Shown: positions 21,501 through 31,496, numbered from the stretch's first letter. The stretch is 64,000 bases of DNA from Shewanella sairae (GCF_023283535.1 NZ_JAKILT010000007.1:1-64000); one strand, 5' to 3'. Numbers and translations: made by a program. The notes: generated from the letters alone by a model not told the origin.

Positions 21501-23037
21501 TTTTAATGATGTTCTTAAGGGGGAAGAGCTTGGGCGCAATATAGCGAGCTTACTTGAACAAGGCGTTAACTGGGCTGGAGAGTGCCGTGTAGTTAGTCAA
21601 AACAGTCAACAGCGCGCGGTCTGGCTAAACGTGTCTTCTATTTTGGACTCAAATGGAGATGCAACCCATTATGTTGTTGTTTTCTCTGATATCACAGAAC
21701 GTAAGCGTGCAGAGTCTGATCTCCGCCGTTTGGCAAATTATGATGTACTTACCGCACTGCCGAATCGAACACTTTTTTCAAGCAAGCTTTCTCAGTCGGT
21801 GTATCAAGCTGAGAAGGAAGGCAGTAATTTAGCCTTACTGTTTTTAGATTTAGACAGATTTAAACATGTTAATGACTCATATGGTCATAGCATGGGAGAT
21901 GCGTTGTTGGTTGAAGCTTCTAACCGTCTAAAAGCCCTCGTTACCAATGATGATATAGCGTGTCGTTTCGGCGGTGATGAGTTTGTTATCTTGCTACGTA
22001 ATAGTCCAAATATTGATGAAATTAATTATTTATGTGAGCAATTGCTCGCCAGTATTGAAAAGCCGTTCGAGCTTTATGGACGAGAGTTTTATATTTCAAC
22101 CAGTATTGGCGTCAGCTTATGGCCTGAGGATGCTAAACAGCCGGAGGCATTAATTAAGAATGCTGATCTGGCAATGTATCATGCAAAGGAAGAAGGCAAG
22201 GGCACCTTTAAGTATTATTCTCAGGAGCGTAATGCTGAAGCGCTTTATCATTTAAGGCTTGAGGCTGATCTGCGTAAAGCCATTGAGCGAAAAGAGTTTG
22301 AACTGCACTTTCAACCACAAGTGGATATTTTACAAAATGATAAATTGATTGGGGTTGAAGCACTATTGCGCTGGAACCACCCTACTGAAGGGTATGTGCG
22401 TACCGATATCTTTATCAAAGTTGCCGAAGCTTGTGGGCTGATTGTAGAGATTGATCGTTGGGTAATGCGTGAAGCATGCATGTGTGGTGCTAAGTGGGCT
22501 AGAGAGCTCGAAACTCCATTAAAAGTGTCGGTAAATATATCAGCTCTTCATTTTAGGCAGCCAGATTTTATTAAAGGCGTTCAGCAGATATTAATTGAGA
22601 CGCAGATGCCTAATACAGCACTGGCAATGGAGATCACTGAAGGCGTATTAATGAAAGAGCTGAAAGTGGCTAAGCAGCATTTGAGTGAGTTAAAAGCGAT
22701 AGGTATAGATGTCGCGATTGATGACTTTGGCACGGGTTATTCTTCACTCGCCTACCTCAGGCACTTTGATGTAAATACCCTTAAAATCGATCGTTCCTTC
22801 TTGATCGATATCGCCAGCAATAAGGCGGACCAAGCTATAGCAAGCAGTATTATTGAACTTGCGCGAAACTTAAAGCTAGATGTGGTTGCTGAAGGGGTTG
22901 AAACCCACGAGCAGCTCGAGCAGGTATTTAGTCGGGGTTGCTATGTTATTCAAGGCTATTATTTCGCTAAACCTATGCCAATAGTCGAAATAGAACAATA
23001 TATGGGGCTGCACCAAGCAAAGTGCTTGAATGGCTAG
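18574..23037 (+). CDS. membrane sensor with beta-propeller, two PAS, GGDEF and EAL domains
   Basis: This 1487-residue protein has a signal peptide (about 1-26). A large periplasmic region of WLATDEGLYR-type regulator-propeller repeats follows (about 30-650), then a Y_Y_Y-like strand domain (about 655-765) and one membrane helix (about 775-795). The cytosolic part has two PAS/PAC units, an intact GGDEF near residue 1131, and an intact EAL domain (EALLRW near 1259, DDFGTGYSS near 1387). Both c-di-GMP synthesis and hydrolysis look possible. The propeller/Y_Y_Y front end is like that of hybrid two-component systems that sense carbohydrates, but here it feeds c-di-GMP turnover. The ligand is unknown. 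Confidence 0.9.
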   Translation: MRIIIKKVWLVLLLLIITCATPVWASGAVQRVFSASDGLINATVWDISFDQHGFTWLATDEGLYRVSSNKIRRIDKAGLQSKLSDNILYLAAPINSQYILVSGIHKIYLYDIYANQFLEFGTTLLFPDYRGSGIVSQVETSNGERILLTYEGELLRFNPQKMTLNRVSFLPNTAEDLWHIMMPLEGNRLLLGKSRQLEVRDANGVRLQVLPWSEAQGDIHHILKYSSGKAWISSSKGLFKIDLTTLKITNTPELEGFITNIAEDKYGEFWLATRLGLLKWSPKTGQTTRYANELAVKSNIDNTYDIAVDASGLIWVGGAGDGVAVLAAEPKFIKDKYTKAAPYKLGDEVVWALYANDNHLWLGTDGGLTLVDKLTQKSYLITPHGIGLNDSILKITPLDSEHLLLSTTNGLSVVNKNTFYSQSFASWSSGESSLNNKIVYNTYLDTFIQGRIWFATNSGLFYWEQGFSEPKRVDLTTGDDTSAMSNVMDVSRGSDNKLWIGGSRLFGYLDSQMVFHSYMKTIANNQTSLNIRFINEVAPGELWLGLEAQGVLAFKVTSGETKNITKKWNVNCNSIYFIENFSHYRLVGCPRTLIRQDLNSGEVIAISPKDGLISSVLNEGAYFASEQGLYIGTPNGVMLVDVDLLANRIPNESVILESMEIYFEDHTELHLLPQTGSHIQPGAELISFELAKKNYLDDEPLQLKYRLRRDGEDSQLNFLFLDGKSQLNISGLESGIYTIEIISLDNGIWSTTPFTFSFHVEKFWWQTSWFKSLLILLLLLAGLGVIFIRQRQVKAFRAINSALSESEDRLKQALKGSNSELWEWQLDNQLFRVENSAGLLGSGQQQIYLTLEEFAIHKEDAAETLAAWQDMLLERTDRFEVEYRYWTRHQSWGWLRVMGRPVKRNSFTGGIERVAGIYSDITEQRKLKDDIYLLAQAFENTSEALLIFNSEEVIEVTNKAAQDMIGFDAAMLTGMPFNDVLKGEELGRNIASLLEQGVNWAGECRVVSQNSQQRAVWLNVSSILDSNGDATHYVVVFSDITERKRAESDLRRLANYDVLTALPNRTLFSSKLSQSVYQAEKEGSNLALLFLDLDRFKHVNDSYGHSMGDALLVEASNRLKALVTNDDIACRFGGDEFVILLRNSPNIDEINYLCEQLLASIEKPFELYGREFYISTSIGVSLWPEDAKQPEALIKNADLAMYHAKEEGKGTFKYYSQERNAEALYHLRLEADLRKAIERKEFELHFQPQVDILQNDKLIGVEALLRWNHPTEGYVRTDIFIKVAEACGLIVEIDRWVMREACMCGAKWARELETPLKVSVNISALHFRQPDFIKGVQQILIETQMPNTALAMEITEGVLMKELKVAKQHLSELKAIGIDVAIDDFGTGYSSLAYLRHFDVNTLKIDRSFLIDIASNKADQAIASSIIELARNLKLDVVAEGVETHEQLEQVFSRGCYVIQGYYFAKPMPIVEIEQYMGLHQAKCLNG

Positions 23038-23128
23038 CAGTCTTGTCAGGCAATAGTTCGCTAAACATTGCTTGTACTGGATAAATCAAATACGTTAAGA
23101 CATTACTAAAAGAGTCGAATAAGTCATC

Positions 23129-25345
23129 ATGATACATAGAATTATTATTCTTTGTTTAGCTATTGCATGCCCGCAGCTAACGTTTGCCCAAGAGCGTCCT
23201 AAAATCGGTTTGGTTTTAAGTGGCGGTGGTGCTAAAGGTGCGGCACATATTGGTGTGTTAAAGGTACTCGAAGAGAAACAAATCCCTATCGACTATATTG
23301 CAGGGACCAGTATTGGTGCTTACGTTGGCGGCATGTATGCGCTGGGTTATAGTGCGGCTGAAATCGAAGCCATTATGATGAATACCAACTGGGATTTAGG
23401 CTATTCTGATACCATTCCTCGCGAGGCTTTGAGCTATCGCGATAAAGAGACGCGAGACCAATTTAATATTCCAATCAATATTGGTTATAGCGATGAAGAG
23501 GTGAAAACCCCTGCAGGTTTGTTGCGTGGCCAGTCTATGTCGCAGCTTTTACGCAGTTCAACCAACTTAGTGCATCAGTTTGGCGATTTTGACGAATTAT
23601 CTATTCCTTATCGTGCAGTGGCGACCAACTTAGCCACTAGCGAACCCGTAGTGCTAGATTCTGGCAGTATTGTTGCTGCCATGCAGGCATCAGCTTCTGT
23701 CCCCGGTGCATTACAGCCAGCAATTATAGATGGCAATTTATTGGTTGATGGCGGCATTGCTAACAATATGCCTGTGGATGTGGTGAAGGCCATGGGAGCT
23801 GACATCGTTATCGCTGTGGATATTGGCTCGCCCTTAATGAAGCAGCAAGAGATTAATAGTACCGTCGCTGTGCTTAATCAATTATCCACAATACTTACCA
23901 ATGCCAGCTCTGACAGACAAAAGGCACTGCTAACTGATCATGACATTCTAATTAGGCCTAATATTGGTGAGCTAAGTACCACTGACTTTAGCATTATGCC
24001 AATCGCTTTGCCGTTAGGCGAGATTGCGGCTCGCGAACAGGCTGATAAGTTAGAGCAATACAGTGTCGATAACAAAGACTATCAGCAGTATGTCGTCAGT
24101 AAAAAAAGCAAAAGTCAGCAATGGTTGGATGATATCGACAGACCACTGATTAAAGTGATTTATGATAATGACTCTAAGGTAAGTGAAAAGCTGCTTGCCG
24201 ATAATCTTGAGCTTGATGTGGGTGACAATGTCACAGTCGAAGATTTAGAGGCAGGGTTAGATAGGATCTACGCGCTAGATAAATTCGAACGTGTTGATGC
24301 TGAATTTACCGATACCCCTGAAGGCCGTGTGCTCACTGTACGCACTAAGGCTAAATCTTGGGGACCAAATTACTTTCAACTTGGTTTTAGCTGGGAAGAT
24401 GATTTTAGTCTCGATTCAGTCATATCCTTAGATATGGCTTATACCATGACTGAACTTACCGAAAACGGCGGCGAATGGCGCAATGAGCTATCGCTTGGTT
24501 TTGATAAGTTAATCGCTTCTGAGTTTTATCAACCACTCGCGAAAGATCAAACTTATTTTAGCCGCGCTCGAGTAGAGTATGAGCTAAAAGACTGGGGATT
24601 TTTTGAAAATAATAATCGGGTATTGGAGCTAAAGCAGACCGCTTATCGAGCTGAGCTGGGTATTGGTATCAATTACACCCAAAATGGTATGGTTGAGATC
24701 GGTTTGTTGGGTGAGAAAGGCGATCTAGAAAATGACCTCTGGACGTTTGGTCGCGTGCCTTATGACGGTTACGGCGGTTATTTTAAGTTCGCCTATGATG
24801 ACCTAAATAGCATTAACTTCCCTACATCGGGTAACCGTTTCACTTTCAATATGTATATGCGTAAAGAAGGTTACGATTTAAATGGTCTAGCCGAGTCTTC
24901 AGATTTTTCAATGCAATATGAAGCAGATTGGCGTGGTGCCGTTGGGGTGGGCAATCATGCATTTGTGGGTATTGCATCATTTGCCACGGTTGATAAAGAC
25001 GGCGCCTTTACCGTTAACGTCTCAGAGCTCGGCGGATTTTTAAATCTGTCTGGTTATCACAAGAATGCGCTTTATGGCTCGCATAAGGTTTTTGGTGCCT
25101 TTGTGTATCAATATGATTTGGGACGTGATGTGCTGGGCATGACTGAGTACCCGCTATATCTTGGTACCAGTATTGAGGCGGGTAATGTCTGGAACCAAAA
25201 AGATAATGTGTCGCTCGATGACTTAATTTACGCCGGCAGTTTGTACTTAGGCATAGATACCAGCGTTGGACCAGCAGCCTTTGGTTTTGGTGCATCAGAC
25301 GATGGCGAGAAAACCGTATTCTTATTTATCGGTAAGAACTGGTAG
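23129..25345 (+). CDS. patatin-like phospholipase with POTRA and outer-membrane barrel (PlpD-like, type Vd)
   Basis: This 738-residue protein has a signal peptide ending near residue 20. The patatin domain shows SGGGAKG at 31-37, the nucleophile elbow GTSIG with S61, and the partner Asp in VDGGIANN near residue 210. A POTRA-like segment follows (about 335-415), then a BamA-like 16-strand barrel region (about 420-738) ending in Trp. This is the layout of PlpD-type autotransported lipases anchored in the outer membrane. Substrate is inferred to be phospholipid. It follows the GGDEF/EAL gene after 91 bases. Confidence 0.9.
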   Translation: MIHRIIILCLAIACPQLTFAQERPKIGLVLSGGGAKGAAHIGVLKVLEEKQIPIDYIAGTSIGAYVGGMYALGYSAAEIEAIMMNTNWDLGYSDTIPREALSYRDKETRDQFNIPINIGYSDEEVKTPAGLLRGQSMSQLLRSSTNLVHQFGDFDELSIPYRAVATNLATSEPVVLDSGSIVAAMQASASVPGALQPAIIDGNLLVDGGIANNMPVDVVKAMGADIVIAVDIGSPLMKQQEINSTVAVLNQLSTILTNASSDRQKALLTDHDILIRPNIGELSTTDFSIMPIALPLGEIAAREQADKLEQYSVDNKDYQQYVVSKKSKSQQWLDDIDRPLIKVIYDNDSKVSEKLLADNLELDVGDNVTVEDLEAGLDRIYALDKFERVDAEFTDTPEGRVLTVRTKAKSWGPNYFQLGFSWEDDFSLDSVISLDMAYTMTELTENGGEWRNELSLGFDKLIASEFYQPLAKDQTYFSRARVEYELKDWGFFENNNRVLELKQTAYRAELGIGINYTQNGMVEIGLLGEKGDLENDLWTFGRVPYDGYGGYFKFAYDDLNSINFPTSGNRFTFNMYMRKEGYDLNGLAESSDFSMQYEADWRGAVGVGNHAFVGIASFATVDKDGAFTVNVSELGGFLNLSGYHKNALYGSHKVFGAFVYQYDLGRDVLGMTEYPLYLGTSIEAGNVWNQKDNVSLDDLIYAGSLYLGIDTSVGPAAFGFGASDDGEKTVFLFIGKNW

Positions 25346-25380
25346 TACTTTACCGCAAATCATTGCCAGTTAAACGTAAT

Positions 25381-25408
25381 AAAGCCCATCGTTTGGTGGG
25401 CTTTTGTT
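25381..25408. terminator. terminator shared by convergent patatin and HAD genes
   Basis: The stem AAAGCCCA / TGGGCTTT has an 8-base loop and T runs, and lies between two convergent stops. It can act in both directions. Confidence 0.8.
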
Positions 25409-25427
25409 TTTCTGCTTGATAGATATT

Positions 25428-26090
25428 TTAATAACGAGCCAAAAAGTCAGCTAAGTCGTTCAGGCTACCCAGTTGTTGATGAGCGATTACCCATTTTCCA
25501 AGGGCTGCATGTTGCGGCTCAGGGATCGCAATTGTCTGCATATTTGCGGCGCGAGCGGCGATTAATCCATTAAATGAATCTTCAATCGCTAAGCAATTCA
25601 GTGGATCAATATTGAGTGCTTTAGCACAGTTTAAATAGACCTCAGGATGAGGTTTACCGTAAGCGAGAGATTCAGCTGACTCGATGGCGTCAAAGTAGTT
25701 TCCAATCTCTAACCGACTTAAAACAGCCTCAATGATTTGACTTGAAGACGATGTTGCCAGACCGATTTTAAGCTTATGCTGCTGACATGCTCGTAAGGCA
25801 TCGAGTACACCTTGCATTGCTTCACCGTCACGCGTTATATGGCTAACAACCGTATCAACAATGGCCTGGGCAGTTTGTTGATTGTTGTAATCCTGCCAAG
25901 GAGAACGCGCATACCAAAATTCAACTACTTGGTCGATTCTGAGCCCAGTCGTTAGCAGCATATCCGCCATTGAAAGCTTTATGCCCAGTTTGGTCATCAC
26001 TTCAAAAATAGCGATTTGCCAAACGGGTTCTGAGTCGATTAATACGCCGTCCATGTCAAAAATAACCGCTTTTAATACTGGTTTGCTCAT
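25428..26090 (-). CDS. hxpB: HAD-family sugar phosphatase, HxpB (YniC)-like
   Basis: This 220-residue HAD hydrolase has the nucleophile motif FDMDGVLIDSEPVW near residue 11, motif II TSSSS, and motif III Lys then IEDS. GLRIDQVVEFWYARSPW matches the E. coli YniC/HxpB signature. HxpB dephosphorylates 2-deoxyglucose-6-phosphate and hexitol phosphates in the cytosol. It stands alone, divergent from acnB. The exact substrate cannot be read from sequence. Confidence 0.82.
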   Translation of the reverse strand: MSKPVLKAVIFDMDGVLIDSEPVWQIAIFEVMTKLGIKLSMADMLLTTGLRIDQVVEFWYARSPWQDYNNQQTAQAIVDTVVSHITRDGEAMQGVLDALRACQQHKLKIGLATSSSSQIIEAVLSRLEIGNYFDAIESAESLAYGKPHPEVYLNCAKALNIDPLNCLAIEDSFNGLIAARAANMQTIAIPEPQHAALGKWVIAHQQLGSLNDLADFLARY

Positions 26091-26491
26091 AAGTATCCAA
26101 TTATGTTCATTATAACTTTGGTGAATATTAGCTGTGAAAAAGCCATCTTCTATAAATAATCATACGATTAAGCTCAACGGAATCACAGGCTTTTTCACTG
26201 ATAACGCTTAAGTAAATAGCTGTTAACTTATTTTAAATATATGATTTATATAATTTAGATCAAAGTTTCACACTATGGTCTAGTTTTCTTTTTGAGCTAA
26301 TCGTTTTACTGTATAGCCCGAGATGTCGATTGAGCGCTGTTTTGCTTTTGCTTAAGCGTGATCGGATTCATACTTTTGCAAAGCTGTAGTATAATAGCGC
26401 TCGAAATAAGGGTGAGCCTGCCGAGCTGTCAGTTTCAATTTGAAGACGAGCGGTTTCGCTGTAAGAACGCCAAAATAAGAGGAAGGTTGCC
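26091..26491. other. hxpB-acnB divergent promoter region
   Basis: About 400 A/T-rich bases should hold both promoters. A perfect 11-bp inverted repeat (GTGAAAAAGCC at 26134-26144 and GGCTTTTTCAC at 26188-26198) surrounds 43 bases. A GTTAACTTATT stretch near 26222 recalls ArcA sites but is too loose to call. No gene is seen. Confidence 0.5.
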
Positions 26492-29089
26492 GTGCTAGAA
26501 GCATATCGTAAACACGTCGCAGAACGTGCTTCAGAGGGCGTAGTCCCTAAGCCATTAGATGCCCAACAAGTGGCACAGCTAGTTGAATTGGTAAAGAATC
26601 CACCTGCAGGTGAAGAGGCTGTTATCCTTGATCTGCTTGAAAATCGTATCCCACCAGGTGTTGATGAAGCCGCTTACGTTAAAGCAGGCTTTTTAGATGC
26701 TGTCGCAAAAGGCGAAGTATCATCTTCAATCCTGTCATCTGAGCGAGCTGTTGAGCTGCTTGGCACCATGCAAGGTGGTTACAACATTGAGCCACTGATT
26801 GCGCAACTTGATAATGAAGCGCAAGCGCCATTAGCGGTTGAAGCGCTTTCACATACACTATTAATGTTTGATTCTTTCCACGATGTAGTGGAAAAAATGC
26901 AAGCAGGTAATGATTACGCTAAGCAGGTTGTTCACGCTTGGGCCGATGCTAAATGGTTCCTTTCACGTCCAAAGCTTGCTGAGAAAATCTCACTGACAGT
27001 ATTTAAAGTGTCAGGCGAAACCAATACCGATGACTTATCTCCAGCACCTGATGCATGGTCACGCCCTGACATTCCATTGCACGCATTAGCCATGCTAAAG
27101 AACGCGCGTGACGGTATCGTACCTGACGAAGCGGGTACTATCGGCCCAATCAAAGAGATTGAGTCACTAAAAGAAAAAGGCTTCCCGTTAGTTTACGTAG
27201 GTGACGTTGTTGGTACAGGTTCATCGCGTAAATCAGCAACTAACTCAGTGCTTTGGTTTATGGGTGATGACATCCCGAACGTGCCAAATAAACGTGCTGG
27301 TGGTTTCTGCTTAGGTGGCAAAATCGCACCAATCTTCTTCAACACTATGGAAGATGCGGGCGCATTGCCAATCGAGCTAGACGTTAGCAAGATGGAAATG
27401 GGTGATGTTATCGACATCTATCCATATGAAGGCATCGTTAAGCGTCATGGTACTGATGAAGTGATTTCACAGTTCTCACTGAAAACTGACGTATTGATGG
27501 ATGAAGTTCGCGCTGGTGGCCGTATTCCATTAATCATCGGTCGTGGTCTAACAGACCGTGCACGTGAAACACTAAATCTTGAAGCATCTGCTGAATTTGT
27601 GCGTCCACAAGATGTGGCTGACACAGGTAAGGGCTTTACCCTTGCACAGAAGATGGTAGGTAAAGCATGTGGTGTTACCGGTATTCGTCCAGGCCAATAT
27701 TGTGAGCCTAAGATGACCTCTGTGGGTTCGCAAGATACTACCGGTCCTATGACTCGTGATGAACTTAAAGATTTAGCTTGTCTTGGTTTTAGTGCTGACT
27801 TAACCATGCAGTCTTTCTGTCACACCGCGGCTTATCCAAAGCCAGTTGACGTCAATACTCACCACACGCTTCCTGATTTCATCATGAACCGTGGCGGTGT
27901 TGCATTGCGTCCAGGTGACGGTGTGATTCACTCGTGGTTAAACCGCATGCTCCTGCCTGATACCGTTGGTACGGGTGGTGACTCGCATACGCGTTTCCCA
28001 ATTGGTATTTCATTCCCAGCAGGTTCTGGTCTTGTTGCATTCGCTGCAGCAACCGGCGTTATGCCACTGGATATGCCAGAGTCAATTTTGGTGCGCTTTA
28101 AAGGTGAAATGCAGCCTGGTATCACGCTACGTGATTTGGTACATGCAATCCCACACAAAGCGATTGAAATGGGTCTATTGACCGTTGAGAAGAAAGGCAA
28201 AATCAACGCTTTCTCTGGTCGCGTACTTGAAATTGAAGGTCTTGAGCAGCTTAAAGTTGAGCAAGCATTCGAGCTTTCTGACGCATCGGCTGAGCGTAGT
28301 GCAGCAGGTTGTACGATTAAGCTTGATAAAGAACCTATCATTGAGTACTTAAACTCAAACATCGTTATGCTTAAGTGGATGATTGCTGAAGGTTACGGCG
28401 ATCGTCGTACTATCGAGCGTCGTATTACGTCGATGCAAGAGTGGCTAGCGAACCCAGAGCTAATGCAGGCTGATAGCGACGCAGAATACGCAGAGATTAT
28501 CGAAATCGATTTGAACGAAATCAAAGAACCAATTCTTTGTGCGCCAAACGATCCGGATGATGCGATTCTATTGTCATCAGTAGTCGATACTAAGATTGAC
28601 GAAGTATTCGTTGGTTCTTGTATGACTAACATTGGTCATTTCCGTGCAACAGGTAAGATGCTAGATAAGTTTGCATCAACACTGCCAACACGTTTATGGA
28701 TTGCGCCGCCAACTAAGATGGACCGCGATCAGCTAACTGAAGAAGGTTACTACGCTATCTTCGGTCGTGTCGGTGCACGTATTGAGATCCCGGGTTGTTC
28801 ACTGTGTATGGGTAACCAGGCACGTGTTGCTGAAGGTGCGACGGTAGTTTCTACCTCTACGCGTAACTTCCCGAACCGTCTAGGTACTGGTGCTAACGTT
28901 TACTTAGCTTCTGCTGAGCTAGCGGCAGTTGCTGCGTTACTTGGTCGTTTACCATCTCCTGATGAGTATCAGACATACGCTAAAGAGTTAGATGCCACTG
29001 CAGCTGACACTTATCGTTACCTGAACTTCGACCAGATTGCGTCGTACACTGCAAAAGCTGATGAAGTGATTTTTCAATCAGCAGTTTAA
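26492..29089 (+). CDS. acnB: aconitate hydratase B AcnB
   Basis: This 865-residue protein has exactly the E. coli AcnB length, with the B-type order: HEAT-like N-terminus, swivel domain, then the catalytic core. Cluster-ligand cysteines sit in SCMTNIGHF and GCSLCMGNQ near residues 710-775. It interconverts citrate and isocitrate in the TCA cycle and can act as an iron-responsive RNA-binding protein. The start is GTG at 26492, supported by AGGAAGG 7 bases upstream. Confidence 0.97.
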   Translation: MLEAYRKHVAERASEGVVPKPLDAQQVAQLVELVKNPPAGEEAVILDLLENRIPPGVDEAAYVKAGFLDAVAKGEVSSSILSSERAVELLGTMQGGYNIEPLIAQLDNEAQAPLAVEALSHTLLMFDSFHDVVEKMQAGNDYAKQVVHAWADAKWFLSRPKLAEKISLTVFKVSGETNTDDLSPAPDAWSRPDIPLHALAMLKNARDGIVPDEAGTIGPIKEIESLKEKGFPLVYVGDVVGTGSSRKSATNSVLWFMGDDIPNVPNKRAGGFCLGGKIAPIFFNTMEDAGALPIELDVSKMEMGDVIDIYPYEGIVKRHGTDEVISQFSLKTDVLMDEVRAGGRIPLIIGRGLTDRARETLNLEASAEFVRPQDVADTGKGFTLAQKMVGKACGVTGIRPGQYCEPKMTSVGSQDTTGPMTRDELKDLACLGFSADLTMQSFCHTAAYPKPVDVNTHHTLPDFIMNRGGVALRPGDGVIHSWLNRMLLPDTVGTGGDSHTRFPIGISFPAGSGLVAFAAATGVMPLDMPESILVRFKGEMQPGITLRDLVHAIPHKAIEMGLLTVEKKGKINAFSGRVLEIEGLEQLKVEQAFELSDASAERSAAGCTIKLDKEPIIEYLNSNIVMLKWMIAEGYGDRRTIERRITSMQEWLANPELMQADSDAEYAEIIEIDLNEIKEPILCAPNDPDDAILLSSVVDTKIDEVFVGSCMTNIGHFRATGKMLDKFASTLPTRLWIAPPTKMDRDQLTEEGYYAIFGRVGARIEIPGCSLCMGNQARVAEGATVVSTSTRNFPNRLGTGANVYLASAELAAVAALLGRLPSPDEYQTYAKELDATAADTYRYLNFDQIASYTAKADEVIFQSAV

Positions 29090-29118
29090 TCAACTGATTT
29101 AAACTTTTTGCCTAAAAA

Positions 29119-29143
29119 AGCCTGCTAACGAGCAGGCTTTTTG
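29119..29143 (+). terminator. rho-independent terminator after acnB
   Basis: The stem AGCCTGCT / AGCAGGCT with loop AACG is followed by a T run, about 30 bases past the acnB stop. Confidence 0.9.
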
Positions 29144-29371
29144 TTTTCAGCCCTAAATCACTTCTTATACTGATTGGTATAAGTACTCTAAAGCTGATTG
29201 TTTTAGAAGCATATCATTAAGAGGGCGGCTAGCTGACGGACATTTTCAGGGGGGAAATGATTAGCTGGGAGATGGTTTGGTGTGAGCTAAGTTATAAGCA
29301 GCAAAAGCTAGACGAGTAAACTCGTCTAATCGATAACTGGTCGGCAATGAGTCGGCGCAGTCAATAACGCG

Positions 29372-29839
29372 CTAAGAGTGTTTGCTATGTAGCACTTCTA
29401 ACAGTTTATCTTCTAGTGCAAAGCGTGTTTCCATTGCATGACCTAAAGAAGATAAGTCTTTATCTAAATGAAATAGCACTTTTTCATCATCGGCTTCAGT
29501 ATATTTATCATTGAAGTCTAAGGCGGTATCTGTGGTTTCGCTAATTTGTGGCACTAGCTGCTGCGCAAGTTCTTGGCTGGAGTGACCATTTTTCTCGCAT
29601 GCAGTTACAACTTGGTTGTAAATCTCGAAGTGACCTTCAGACACATAGTCCATGAGTTGATCACAGAACTGTTTGACTGACGCAAATGCAGGTAATGACT
29701 TATCTGTTACCTCGTACGGCGGGATCCCAGCAATTTGACAATAATTGATGAGTAGGTTGCGACGATTATTTAGCCATTGATCTATAAGAGTATTTGAGCC
29801 GCCCCACTTTTGTTCGGCCTTCTCTAGCTTTCTTAGCAT
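29372..29839 (-). CDS. rsd: regulator of sigma D, Rsd/AlgQ family
   Basis: This 155-residue helical protein contains the family signature WGGSNTLIDQWLNNRRNLL followed by NYCQIAGIPPY. Rsd binds the housekeeping sigma-70 and favours use of alternative sigma factors in stationary phase; the homologue AlgQ affects alginate and virulence genes. It is divergent from hemE, near its neighbourhood in enterics. The start at 29839 matches the family N-terminus MLxxLxxA. A candidate small RNA lies 130 bases upstream on the same strand. Confidence 0.9.
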   Translation of the reverse strand: MLRKLEKAEQKWGGSNTLIDQWLNNRRNLLINYCQIAGIPPYEVTDKSLPAFASVKQFCDQLMDYVSEGHFEIYNQVVTACEKNGHSSQELAQQLVPQISETTDTALDFNDKYTEADDEKVLFHLDKDLSSLGHAMETRFALEDKLLEVLHSKHS

Positions 29840-29972
29840 GATCTTCCCCGATAAAATCCATCTCTGTATCTCTAATGTAGGGGAAGAATGTGGTTTTGAT
29901 CAACCATTTTCGTTCGATTTATGAGGAATTGCTAAATGGACAAACCAGCGCAATATTTGTAAATAAAGTGCT

Positions 29973-30069
29973 AAAAAATAAAATGCCCAGCGATAGAAAT
30001 CTATCGCTGGGCGAGTAAAGTTTTTGCGGGCTCGATGCGACGAGCTTCTTGATTGTTCTTGCTAGCGCA
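29973..30069 (-). ncRNA. candidate small RNA upstream of rsd
   Basis: On the minus strand a strong promoter can be read: TTGCAC (30103-30098), a 17-base spacer, TATAAA (30080-30075). About 70 bases later comes a rho-independent terminator with a 12-bp perfect stem (GCCCAGCGATAG / CTATCGCTGGGC), loop ATTT and tail ATTTTATTTTTT, ending near 29973. This defines a transcript of about 97 bases. No open reading frame of note lies in it. It could also be an attenuated leader of rsd, which starts 133 bases further on. It matches no small RNA family that I recognise. Confidence 0.5.
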
Positions 30070-30085
30070 GACTTTTTATACCAAA

Positions 30086-30097
30086 GCTGGCACCTTG
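30086..30097. promoter_or_regulatory. 12-bp palindrome in the spacer of the candidate sRNA promoter
   Basis: GCACCTTGGTGC is a perfect palindrome between the proposed -35 and -10 boxes. A repressor bound there would block the promoter. The regulator is unknown. Confidence 0.35.
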
Positions 30098-30368
30098 GTG
30101 CAACTTTTTTCTGTCACATTGCGAACCATACAGCCTAGGTTAAGCTAAGTTGTGAATCTATTTCACGTTTTAATGTAGAGCTGTGAACTGGAGTTTATCA
30201 CCGCAAAATAACCACATTAATTAGAAGGATTCTGTTAACTACCTCTGAGTTGCCAAAATTAGTCGCGTTACTTGTCACATTATTTTACCTATACAGGTTA
30301 CTTTATTAACGTAAATGCTAAACTACTGCCCCAAGCGGATATCACTATAAGTTTAGGAATCAAGCCAA

Positions 30369-31433
30369 ATGGCAGAATTAAAGAATGATCGTTATTTACG
30401 TGCGTTATTAAAACAGCCTGTCGACAGAACTCCTGTCTGGATGATGCGTCAAGCTGGTCGTTATCTTCCAGAGTATAAAGCCACCCGCGCAGAAGCTGGC
30501 GACTTCATGTCTCTTTGTAAGAACCAAGACTTAGCTTGTGAAGTGACTTTACAGCCACTACGTCGTTACGACTTAGACGCAGCAATCTTATTCTCAGACA
30601 TTCTTACTGTTCCTGATGCAATGGGTTTAGGTCTGTACTTTGAAGCGGGTGAAGGCCCACGTTTCGAACGTCCTACAGACACTATCGATTCAATCAAAAA
30701 GCTTTGCATCCCAGATCCAGAAGACGAGCTTGGCTATGTAATGCGTGCTGTAAGCACTATTCGTCGTGAGCTTAAAGGTGAAGTGCCACTAATCGGGTTC
30801 TCTGGTTCACCATGGACCCTAGCGACTTATATGGTTGAAGGCGGTTCTAGCAAGGCATTTGAAAAGATCAAAAAGATGGCCTACGAAGAGCCAGCGACTT
30901 TGCACATGCTACTAGACAAGCTAGCTGACTCTGTGACTTTGTACTTGAACGCTCAAGTGGCAAACGGCGCACAGTCTCTAATGATTTTCGATTCATGGGG
31001 TGGCGCGCTTTCTCACCACGCATACCGTGAATTCTCACTACGTTACATGCAAAAAATCGTTGATGGCTTAACTCGCCACGCAGACGGTCGCCAAGTACCA
31101 GTGACTCTATTCACTAAAGGTGGCGGACTATGGCTTGAGTCTATGGCTGAAACCGGCTGTGACGCACTAGGTCTTGACTGGACTGTAGATATCGGTGATG
31201 CACGTCGCCGCGTTGGTCATAAAGTTGCTCTACAAGGTAACATGGACCCATCAGTACTTTACGGTACGCCAGAGCGTATTCATCAAGAAGTGGATCAAAT
31301 CCTTTCTTCTTACGGTGAAGGTACTGGTCACGTATTTAACTTGGGCCATGGTATTCACCAGCACGTTGATCCAGAGCGCGCAGGCTCATTCATTAACTCA
31401 GTGCATGAGTTATCGGCTAAATACCACAAGTAA
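30369..31433 (+). CDS. hemE: uroporphyrinogen decarboxylase HemE
   Basis: This 354-residue enzyme has the N-terminal signature [16 protein letters not shown] and the second motif [17 protein letters not shown]. It removes four acetate carboxyls from uroporphyrinogen III to give coproporphyrinogen III in heme synthesis. Heme demand should be high in an organism with multiheme cytochromes (see 59944-61779). GGAAT precedes the ATG. It is followed by a terminator, so it appears to be transcribed alone. Confidence 0.97.
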   Translation: MAELKNDRYLRALLKQPVDRTPVWMMRQAGRYLPEYKATRAEAGDFMSLCKNQDLACEVTLQPLRRYDLDAAILFSDILTVPDAMGLGLYFEAGEGPRFERPTDTIDSIKKLCIPDPEDELGYVMRAVSTIRRELKGEVPLIGFSGSPWTLATYMVEGGSSKAFEKIKKMAYEEPATLHMLLDKLADSVTLYLNAQVANGAQSLMIFDSWGGALSHHAYREFSLRYMQKIVDGLTRHADGRQVPVTLFTKGGGLWLESMAETGCDALGLDWTVDIGDARRRVGHKVALQGNMDPSVLYGTPERIHQEVDQILSSYGEGTGHVFNLGHGIHQHVDPERAGSFINSVHELSAKYHK

Positions 31434-31468
31434 TTAGCTTGCCTAACGGCGAATGATATACCTTTAAT

Positions 31469-31496
31469 AAGGCTCAGTTTACTGGGCCTTTTTTAT
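31469..31496 (+). terminator. rho-independent terminator after hemE
   Basis: The stem AAGGCTCAG / CTGGGCCTT (one G-T pair) is followed by a T run, between convergent hemE and the response regulator. Confidence 0.85.

Larger units (their letters stand above)
29840..30368. other. rsd-hemE divergent intergenic region
   Basis: The 530 bases hold the rsd and hemE promoters and a candidate small RNA gene on the minus strand (29973-30069). No protein gene is supported. Confidence 0.6.
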
